Assembly (NCBI GenBank): GCA_037127315.1 | Contig: JBBBDQ010000330.1 | Location: forward strand, 6,741,001 to 6,805,000 | Source of the DNA: Ascarosepion bandense | Taxonomy: Eukaryota; Mollusca; Cephalopoda; Sepiida; Sepiidae | Direction of reading: 5' to 3' | DNA length: 64,000 nt | Shown: piece by piece, positions 55,973 through 64,000 of the stretch | Numbering within the stretch: the stretch's first letter is position 1 | How the letters are laid out: each line of letters begins with the position of its first letter | Program-made: the position numbers and the translations under genes | Notes under the pieces: generated by a model | Seen by the model: the letters and a program-made list of their open reading frames with translations, nothing else | Told to the model about the DNA's origin: nothing | Databases searched by the model: none

Positions 55973-56812
55973 AAAGGGTGAGATGGATAAATTGTCGTCT
56001 AAATTTTGCAAAACTTAAAGCAACACTGACATCTCATTTCAACAAATATATTTAACAAAATTACACAAAATATCTTGAAATACTAAAAAGTAAATTTATT
56101 CAATAAAATCACAATTAGCTTCAACCATGGCCACCAGATGACTTTAGAATCTCCTGCAACTCTTCTAGATGGGCTTCTTGTTTAAGTTGGTGAATGCTAT
56201 CATAACCCTTGCTTTCAGTTCATCTTTGATTTTACAAGAAGTTTTATTGATTTCTCATTCAACTGCAATTCACACATGATAATCAAAGGGGTTGCAATCT
56301 AGGGAGTTAGATGGACAGATGTAAGGGGTGATATGTCACAGAAATTGTCTGACAGCAATGATTGGGTTCTCCTGCTTGTGTGGCATGGTGCAGAGTCATG
56401 TTGCTAGACATAGGATCTTCCAGCAGGGCAGCCCTAACTCAAGGCACTAGATGTAGGCATTTCTGCTGAATCTAAGGCTCAGTGGGAAGATGAATGGAGG
56501 TATAACAATGTCATCACTAGTGAACACTCCCATCACTTTTGTAATCACCATTAGACTCATCCAACTCTTTCCGAGTCCTCTGCACTGTCCTTATATTGAA
56601 CCCCAAACACTGAAATATTCATTTTGGAGCTTCCAGCGTAAATGCTAAGCAGTACAGCATGCTTTTTCTGAAGGAATGAATTGTGTCATGGTCCTTTTCT
56701 CATAAGCGCTTCCCAACTGACCCTACTATACTGTACAATTGACAAAATCAAAAACAAACATGCATGTCTGAGAATAAAAATATAAAATGGCGACAATTTA
56801 CCTATCGCACGT
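55973..56812 (-). pseudogene. mariner-like DNA transposon, internally deleted
   Basis: Ends AAAGGGTGAGATGGATAAAT and, reverse-complemented, GTGCGATAGGTAAATTGTCG form imperfect TIRs of about 30 bp. On the minus strand, pieces of a DDE transposase are readable: the N-terminal helix region, LDCNPFDYHVW (third catalytic motif area, PDxNPxDYxVW type) and EELQEILKSSGGHG at the C-terminus. At about 840 bp it is shorter than a usual 1.3-kb element. Relatives: 44392-44657 and 61342-62037. Confidence 0.75.
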
Positions 56813-56814
56813 TT

Positions 56815-58430
56815 TAGTTATGCATTGCCCACAAGTGTCAGAGGTTAACGAAGTACTTTGAATGCTTATTTTCAAAGTGGGTGGACTCTCTGCACTGATG
56901 CTACACAATCATTCATTACTTATTGCAATCCGTCCTCTAGTTGTCACACACTAAGATAAGCTGAATAAATGCAAAGAATCAAAATAGGAAGAGAAAGAAA
57001 AGGTTCATGAGAGAAAAATATGGAGAGAAACAGAAAAATATTGAAATAGTTATTTAAAAAATACATTGGGCAAAATGTGATTTGTGTGAAAGTTTTAATA
57101 TTTCATTTATAGTTTAACTATCTTTATCAAAATTAGATTTAAATTTAAACTTAATTTTTATTTTCATCTTTTATTATCTTCATTTTATTTTCATCTGTTA
57201 TTTTATTTTTATATCATTTACATTTTATTTATTTTCACTTTTTTTTATTCATATTTATTTTATTCTATTTTTCATGGTTGAGGTATCCCAGATTATTTCA
57301 ATCTTAATTTAGTAATGGGATATGTAAATCATGAAATTGCAAACAAAATAAAAACAGTTGAAAAAAAAGTTAAAATCCAATTTCTCTAACTGATTCTGTT
57401 AAAGTAAAAAGCAAACATTAAAATGCTCATAACGTGAATCACATTTCATTTTCTTCAAGAGAAATCAAATTTTTTTTCTGATGATGCCAGTTAATCTGCT
57501 AAATATGTCAAAATAAAAAACTGATGAATTCTTTAAGTTACAAAAAAAATGTAACTGAATAAATAAACAATCACATTGGACTGATAACTTTTCAGAAATC
57601 TCTAATATAGTATGCATTTCTTTTTTGAATCACTGGAAAAAATATTCTAAAAGATATATAGGGAAAACTTGTAGGTTTATGGCGGAAAAAAATTCCATGT
57701 TATATTAAAATTGATAAATAAAACTTTATAATCATCTAATAGTTAAAAGAATGAAACACACAGCAAAAAAAAAATTTTTTTAAGTTGAATGCCATTGGAA
57801 AAGTTTTTTCTCGAGCTGTGTATTAATGGGCATATAGGTGATTGTTCAGAACATTCACTTTCTAACAAAGAGAACTTGGCTCAAAATCTAACAATAGTCC
57901 GTTTGTCAGGAAGATGTGACGATGGTGATCCCACCTTTTTAAAGAGCCTGAAAACCATCTCACATATTTACCCAAGCCTTGTGAGTGAAATTGGGTAAAC
58001 ATAATGCTTTGGGAGCTGATGGTTGTGCTAGCAAGAAATCACAAGTCATTATGACCAAGGGTTTGAGTGAGCTGGCCTTGTTCAGATTGTTGATCATGCT
58101 AGATAACTGAACTTTCTCAGAAACTGTAACTAAGGTCTGCTCAGCATAGTTGCAGTATAAACAACAGGAGGGCTCTGTGGGAGTTGAACAAATATAAATG
58201 TGCTTGGGCAGGCATATGCAACAGGGATTGGCTAGTCGCCTTTGTAGACAGGCATCCTCAGATACAAGTGGTCAGCCATTTATGCTAAAATTTAATTGAA
58301 TTCATAGGTGAAGAGCATTCAGTATTGTAGATGAAGCATTTATAGAGACAGAGGGCATGGTTTAAAGATCATGTCGTAACATAAAACAACTACTATGCAG
58401 TGTTGATCCTGATGTCCACATCGTACATGG
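56815..58430. other. no gene recognised
   Basis: AT-rich; T-rich (ATTTT)-like low complexity at 57120-57270. The open frame 57789-57998 has no recognisable motif. Confidence 0.5.
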
Positions 58431-58435
58431 AGCAA

Positions 58436-58525
58436 CACAAAATGGTGTAATGGTTAGCAAGCATGTCTTGCAAGATCAATTATAATTTTGTGTGTGTGTG
58501 TGTGTGTGTGTATGTATATATATAT
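58436..58525. repeat. SINE family C head scrap and (GT)n(TA)n
   Basis: AATGGTGTAATGGTTAGCAAG resembles the family C A box (plus strand). The microsatellite runs 58489-58525. Confidence 0.6.
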
Positions 58526-58596
58526 ATTAGTAATGACAAAAGATATTCTTTATATTTCTGTTGTCTTATTTGCTTGGTGTATGGGGGAACAATAAG

Positions 58597-59513
58597 ACAT
58601 CTCTAAATAAATCCCAGGCCTAACAAATAAAACAACAACTTTTAGGCAAAAGTTGATTTTATTCATCAATATAGTGTATCACCCTAGAAGGAGTCTGATT
58701 ACAATGCTTTTCTAACAATTTGATGCCTTTTTTGTAGAGCAATTTGGCCTCAAAATATACCTCAGTTTTTGATATCACTTTTTCATTGGAGACAAATATC
58801 TTCCCTGGAGCATTCTTTTGAGGTCTGCAAATAGCCAGTAGTTGCTGGGGGCCAGATCTGGAGAATAGAGTGGATGCAGAAGCAATTTGAAGTGCAATTC
58901 ATGTAGTTTTGCCATTGTTGCAGTCAACTTGTGATATGGTGTGTTGCTTTGGTGAAAGATCATTTTTTTCTTCTTCATTTGTGGCCATTTTTTGGCAATT
59001 TCTTCCTATAAATGCCCCAATAACGCTATATAATATTCGCTGTTGATGGTTCTTCCTTTCTCAAGGTAATCGATGAACAAAATACCTTGTGCATTCCAAA
59101 ATATGAAGGCCAAAACCTTGCCTGCTAATGTTTGTGGCTTTGGTTGCTTTGGACAGCTTTCACCTGCTGCTGTCCACTCAGCTGACTGCCAATTTCCCTC
59201 TGGAATGAAATAACGGATCCATGTTTCATCTGTTGTCATGTATTTATCCAAAAACGTTGTTGTGTTGAAACAGTTGTAAACAACACTCTGAATTGTTGAC
59301 ATGTTGCTGTTTTTTATCAACTGTGAGTAAACGTGTCACCCACTTTGAATACAGCTTTCTCATTGACTAATGTTCATGCAAAATGGTGAATACACTACCT
59401 TTTGATCTGTTCAACTTCTCTGCTATGCTTGAACAGATAAAATAAAAATCACATGGATTTTTTTATTAATGGCACCATCTATATGTCAGGTTTGGGACTT
59501 ATTGAGTGATGTG
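58597..59513 (-). pseudogene. mariner element, internally deleted copy of the 27405 family
   Basis: The left terminus (CTAAATAAATCCCAGGCC) and right terminus (GGACTTATTGAGTGATGTG) match the family TIRs. On the minus strand, from about 59320, it reads CFNTTTFLDKYMTTDETWIR, SAEWTAAGESCPKQPKP, NAQGILFIDYLEKGRTI, and (second frame, 58775-58978) FHQSNTPYHK and YSPDLAPSNYWLFADLKRM. The N-terminal DNA-binding domain is mostly deleted near 59400-59450. The second and third catalytic Asp positions read Ser and Asn. Confidence 0.9.
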
Positions 59514-59821
59514 TTAAATTTGGCTGAGAGAAATCATACATTTTCAATTGTTCCTGAAGTCTTCACTTGTACATTTTAATGAATACTGTTTTTTGAACTG
59601 GGCTAAATTTAAAATCAAGTGGTTGTCAGAGTTTTAAAAAAAAAATTAAAAAAAAAAATGCCAACCATTTTGCTGCTTTGGCCATGGCACTTGATAAAGT
59701 CTGTCATTGTCTCTTCCCTATTCTTTATTCTGCCCTGTCTCCTCTCACTTTGGTCACATGATGATGGTAACTATATCTGTTACATCTTTCTATAGCTTAT
59801 ATAATTCCATTATGGAGACAT

Positions 59822-60060
59822 TGTGGAGTAACTGATAGCAATTCAGATTGAGAGCCAAGCACAAATTCCAGTAGAGTTCATTACATTCACTTATGTACTA
59901 ATATCCTTGAAAAAGGTATGAATGTATCATCTCTCCCTCCAGCTATAGGTAAATAGCAGAACAGACATGGGTCTATAGCCTTGGGTGGCAACTAGTCTTG
60001 GAAAATAGCAATTCTGGATTCAAACTCTAAGGAGGGTCGTTTTGTGACACACTATGTGCC
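59822..60060 (+). mobile_element. SINE family A, degenerate
   Basis: Head CATTGTGGAGTAACTGATAG, B box AAGCACAAATTCCAG, then CATTACATTCACTTATGTAC and GGTCTATAGCCTTGGGTGGC. The 3' part diverges. Confidence 0.75.
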
Positions 60061-60292
60061 CCAGTTCTCTGTATTTGACTTTTCCAAAAAATGTGGTTGT
60101 TTCTGCAGAAACCTTCACTACCATAATTAAATCCTATGTGTGTGTAGTCTGACAATTCAGGTCTAAGAACCAAGTTGCTGAACCATCATATGTCCAACAC
60201 AAAAGGAGAGTCCAGTATAATTTCATGATCGGAGATTTGAGAATTCAAATTTTCGTTATATATACAGAGTGAATGACAAGTAATGCTATTTT

Positions 60293-60512
60293 ATGTATGA
60301 GTGGCCAGCCAGGAGTCTTGACTTAACACCCTGTAACTTTTTTCTTTGGGATTGGTTAAAGGAGCAAGTCTACTATAGAAATCAAGACTTTCAAAGAACA
60401 TGAAGGATGAATACAAGAAGTTATGTTTTCCATTCCACAAGAGTTCCTGGTAAAATCAGTTGATGCAATTCCTGGGTAGTTTGAGAAGCTGATAGCAAAA
60501 TCTGTTGCCCAT
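60293..60512 (+). pseudogene. DDE transposase C-terminal fragment (mariner-related, separate family)
   Basis: The plus strand reads WPARSLDLTPCNFFLWDWLK then EQVYYRNQDF. After a frameshift it continues EVMFSIPQEFLVKSVDAIPG and FEKLIAK. The R-S-x-D-L-T-P-C-(D/N)-F-F-L-W-G-W-x-K block is the third catalytic motif area of a widespread animal Tc1/mariner-type transposase; the catalytic Asp reads Asn. It is joined directly to the broken Helitron at 60515. Confidence 0.75.
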
Positions 60513-60514
60513 AT

Positions 60515-61238
60515 GGTCCTGGAGCTCAGACTCTTTGGACGTTGGCACAAAAGACTAAAAAGCAGTCGCTATTTCCAGTTAAAATGAAATTATAGACTGA
60601 CAGAAAAATGAATGGATGTAAATCAAATTTTGATTTTCTGGTATCGATATCAAATAAGTTTTTTTCGTCATAAACTGAATTTTGACTGAAATAAGTCCTC
60701 TGAGTAAATGGTATCATGGCTGAGACTAAGAACTACAATTATACCTACTTAGAGCCAAACCTGAAGTAAAAACCATATGCGTGTGTATGTGTGTCTGTGT
60801 ATATATATATATATATATTTAAAATCAAGTGGTTGTCAGAGTTTAAAAAAAAAAAGGGGCTGAAAAAATACAGACATACAGGAAGATAAACAGACACACA
60901 AACATCTTGCCTTTTATATATATATATTATTGATTTTCTGCACTATTGTAAGAACTGCAACCTTGAAACTTCTGAATATCGTTTCTTATGTCTTTGTCTA
61001 TGAGTGTATCAAATTTGATTAAAATCAGACCACTCCTTCTATAACCAGATTTTTTTGATTATCGATATTTATCAGGGGTATTTGACACAAAACCTAGCTA
61101 AGAACACTCGCAGACGCTTATAGTACAGCTGTGTAAATTTTCAAGAAAATTGGTTCAGCTGTTTCGGAGTCTATAGGTAATGGACACACACGCACACATA
61201 TATACACAGACAAAGTTCCATTTATAAATAAGTTTAGA
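60515..61238 (-). mobile_element. non-autonomous Helitron, copy 3, broken
   Basis: The minus-strand start TCTAAACTTATTTATAAATG is at 61238 and the 5' half runs to about 60935. After an interposed 60720-60930 segment with a microsatellite, the 3' half (TTGATTTACATCCATTC..., GAGCTCCAGGACCAT) runs to 60515. The CTAG end and hairpin are lost. Confidence 0.8.
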
Positions 61239-61341
61239 TTAGAAAAAGGTTGCGATGGTGATAAAAAATTTTTTTCTCATTAATTTTCTTAACATTGTTC
61301 TGACATGAGAATTTAGATTTTATTTTTTTCTCTCACATATA

Positions 61342-62037
61342 CAGGATGTAGTGGGTAAATTGTCACCATCTTATATTTTTAATTTTGTGCATGCATGTTG
61401 TTTGTTTTTTATTTAACTGCACTTTTGACTCAGTTAAGCACAACAAAATTCACTTCACCAGAAATTTAGAAATGATTTGATTTGTCAATAGTACAGTATA
61501 GTAGGGTCAGTTGGGAAGCGCTTATGAGAAAAAGACCATGACACAATTCATTCCACTAAAAAAAAAGCATGCTGTGCTGCTTGGAATTTAAGCCGGAATC
61601 TCTAATATGAACATTTCAGAGTTTTTGGGTGTCAATCTGAGGATAGGGCAGAGGATTCAGAAAAAGTTGCATGATGCATACAGTCAGCATCATGGTGTTT
61701 AAAGTGATCACTAGTGATGTCAATGTTATGTCTCCATCCATCTTCCAACAGAGCCTCATAATCAACACAGAGGCCAACATTTAGTGTCTTGAAGAGGTAA
61801 CGCTGCTCTGGGTCAAGAGAATGGCTGTTATGTCTGGTAACAGGACTGCACGATACCACACAAGCAGGAGAAGCCAGTCATGGCTGTCAGTTTTTGTGAC
61901 CACATCACATCTTACAACTGGCCACCTAACTTCCCAGACTGCAACTCTTGATTGTTATGTGTTGGGCACTGTTGAGTATAAGACCAACAAAAGGCCTTCT
62001 GAAAGCAAAGATTACGGCAGCATTCACTCATTTTAAC
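61342..62037 (+). pseudogene. mariner-like transposon (family of 55973), plus strand, 3'-truncated
   Basis: Terminus CAGGATGTAGTGGGTAAATT. The decayed transposase reads TQFIPLKKKHAVLLGI, NMNISEFLGVN, HKQEKPVMAVS and PPNFPDCNS (third motif area) in one frame. The overlapping frame at 61821-62036 gives YVLGTVEYKTNKRPSESK of the C-terminus. Most of the core between HTH and the third motif is compressed. Confidence 0.75.
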
Positions 62038-62073
62038 AAGGAGAATGTCCAGAAGAGCTGGACATTCTCCTCA
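62038..62073. repeat. perfect 13-bp hairpin
   Basis: GGAGAATGTCCAG and CTGGACATTCTCC with a 5-nt loop (AAGAG), directly at the end of the preceding transposon remnant. Confidence 0.85.
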
Positions 62074-62513
62074 TGACGAGATATCCCTAGACACAGACTG
62101 TTGAACATGAACAATCTACACCCATAGATTAAATATAAAATCTCAGATTGTAATTTCCCTAGGCTATTGATTGGTGAAAACAGGGTGAGCCATAACTGAG
62201 AACTACTATATAAGAACAAGACAAGATATTCCTGTGGAACAAAAACAATCTACACTCATAGATTAAATAATGAGTTTAGTTAAGAATTTCCTGTAGGTTA
62301 CCCAGATTGACATACACTTGATGAATGGCAGTAATGTTGTAATGGTAACTAAGTTGAATAGCAATAGCTCGAATGTAAATAATAAAAATAATAACTCATC
62401 ACAAAAAAAAATCTAGCCAGAAATTAAGCTATTAGTCAAGAGCCGTACATGATAGACACTTGCGTGATCATGTCTCTTCACAGCATCTTTACCTTAATCA
62501 CTGTTGACTCTTT

Positions 62514-62808
62514 CAGTTAAGTGCAATACATGATACAGGCTTGAGTGATCATGTCTCTTTTGAAACATGACTGACTAGGCAGATTTTCCTGCAGCAGTTT
62601 GCCATTACTTTCTGCAGTAGACTGGTTACCAACCAAGACTATAAAACCATATCTGTTAGGTTATTTATCCCATAGCTGGATGGAGAAGAAATGGATTAAT
62701 ACCTTTCCCAAGGTGTTTGTGTGTAAGTGAATGCAATAAATTCAACTGGAATTTGAGCTCAGCTCTCTGATTTCTCATTTGGAGCAAATATCTATTACAC
62801 CACAACAA
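62514..62808 (-). mobile_element. SINE family A, near full length
   Basis: CAGTTAAGTGCAATACATGA, GAAACATGACTGACTAGGCA and head TATCTATTACACCACAACAA. A 45-bp 3'-end scrap of the same family lies at 62445-62490. Confidence 0.9.
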
Positions 62809-63096
62809 ACAGGCACACAAGATATTAGTCTGAAAGTAAATAATGATACCTCCTCATTCAGAAAAAAAGTATTTTTCTTTTATCTATATTTTCTATATGA
62901 CTATTTTTCTTCCTACCTGACTATTAAAACGCATCTTTTCTTTAGAAACCAACCATAAAGAAAAGAGCTTTTTCTCTCTTCGTCATTATTTACTTTCCAC
63001 CAGTTACCTTCACTTTCATTTCCTTCCTACCCTAAATCTTTCTGTATTATTTTCATAAAATGATTAGCAAATTTATCTCCCAGGCTGATTCATTAG

Positions 63097-63396
63097 TCAG
63101 TCAGTTAAGTGCCATACGTGATACATGCTTGGGCAATCATGTCTTGAAAGAAACATGACTGACTGGGCAGAAGATTATCCCGTAGTAGGTTGCCATTGCT
63201 TTCTGCCGTAGACTGGCTGCTGACCAAGGCTATAGAACCCAATCTGTCCTGTTATTTAACCCATAACTGGAATTAATAGACAGATTAATACCTTTCCCAA
63301 GGGTATTTGTGCGTAAGTGACTGCAATGAATTTGGGTGGAATTCGAACTCGGCTCCCCGATTTCTCGTTCCGAGCCGATATCCAGTGCACCACAAC
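63097..63396 (-). mobile_element. SINE family A, full length
   Basis: CAGTCAGTTAAGTGCCATAC to GATATCCAGTGCACCACAAC. B box on the minus strand CGAGTTCGAATTCCACC, close to the pol III consensus. The minus-strand open frame here is incidental. Confidence 0.95.
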
Positions 63397-63399
63397 TTC

Positions 63400-64000
63400 T
63401 TTTACAGCTGGGATCATTGTGTCGTTTTTGACTGGTCAGTGTCAAAGTCCTGGTAAACAGCAAGGATTTTGAATGTTGGAATTTATATGTAGAAATGCCC
63501 TTCCTGTTGCAGTATACTCTTCCTTATCTTTTCTTTCTACTTTAGCTATTTGCTCTATAAAGCTCAACTTAAGGGATAATTAAATCTAAATCATAATTTC
63601 CTTTTTCTTTCCACTAATTGTCCAGTTCATTAATTTAGGTTTTCCCTCATGTCAGAAAAAACATCAAAAATTATATAAAAATTGTAATTGAAAAAAAACA
63701 AACAAAAAAAACATACATTTACTTTTTTCCATCTGAATATATTTGAAAAGAAACATAAAAGTCTATCTATGTCTTGTAATGATTGTTATAATTACATGTA
63801 CATTACATGCCATGATTTTAACAATATTATAGGAAAGAGGTAATAAAATGATTTGTTTTCCTTATTGTATCTTTGCTTTTTTTTTTTTTTTTATAAGTTC
63901 TTTAGGGTAATTTCTCCAATGCACTTTTAAAATCACTGACCACTCATCATATTAGATTGTTTCCAGTGCATCAGATAAATTGTAGCTGATCCATCACTAA
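63400..64000. other. no gene recognised
   Basis: AT-rich, poly-T run at 63875-63892; nothing supported. Confidence 0.5.

Noticed and set aside
63230..63463. 77-codon minus-strand frame
   Set aside because: Reads through the SINE family A head; the same frame is broken in other copies.

Overview
ORGANISM. This is a eukaryotic, AT-rich, intron- and repeat-dominated stretch from an animal genome. There is one split gene with consensus GT/AG splice sites. Around it lie jockey-like LINEs, several tRNA-derived SINE families, mariner/Tc1, hAT and Helitron remnants, a Penelope-like fragment with a GIY-YIG region, Gypsy debris and dozens of long (TA)n tracts. This mix, above all tRNA-derived SINEs together with (TA)n tracts, fits a cephalopod mollusc (octopus-like). 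That is an inference from repeat content, not a sequence match. No prokaryotic operon, CRISPR array or intact tRNA/rRNA gene was seen. LAYOUT. 0-5 kb: the only convincing host gene, on the minus strand. Its large first coding exon (1519-4301, about 907 codons) encodes a disordered R/S/Q/P/E-rich protein and is bounded by a strong acceptor and a GTAAGT donor. A possible 10-nt microexon follows at 385-394. Introns on both sides carry LINE and SINE insertions, and a 5S rRNA-like fragment sits at the left edge. 5-11.4 kb: a foldback element, a LINE with a long RT frame (5846-7711), a deletion-derived Gypsy remnant, a SINE, a LINE derivative joining endonuclease to 3' tail, and two tandem LINE tails. 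11.4-25 kb: microsatellites, nested mariners at 12.6-14.2 kb and 23.0-24.9 kb (the latter broken by an LTR-like segment and by a precisely placed Helitron), a second Helitron, a hAT element, a LINE C-terminal fragment and SINEs. 25-35 kb: a purine-rich minisatellite, a mariner with visible TIRs, SINE clusters, LINE tails, two short DNA-transposon derivatives and a head-to-head SINE pair. 35-48.2 kb: several long foldbacks among (TA)n tracts, a Tc1 remnant, SINEs, a Penelope-like RT, and a 16-bp minisatellite. 48-64 kb: SINEs, tandem repeats, microsatellites, four DNA-transposon remnants, a broken Helitron, and long stretches with nothing recognised. HOW IT WORKS TOGETHER. Apart from the 5'-terminal gene there is no gene network. 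The biology here is transposon ecology: autonomous families (LINE, mariner, Tc1, Gypsy, Penelope), all broken in this window, and short non-autonomous partners that share their ends. I found no convincing undescribed functional system. The best leads are the split gene with its putative microexon, the LINE/short-repeat tail sharing, the nested insertions with a reconstructable empty site, and the long inverted repeats that could form double-stranded RNA.
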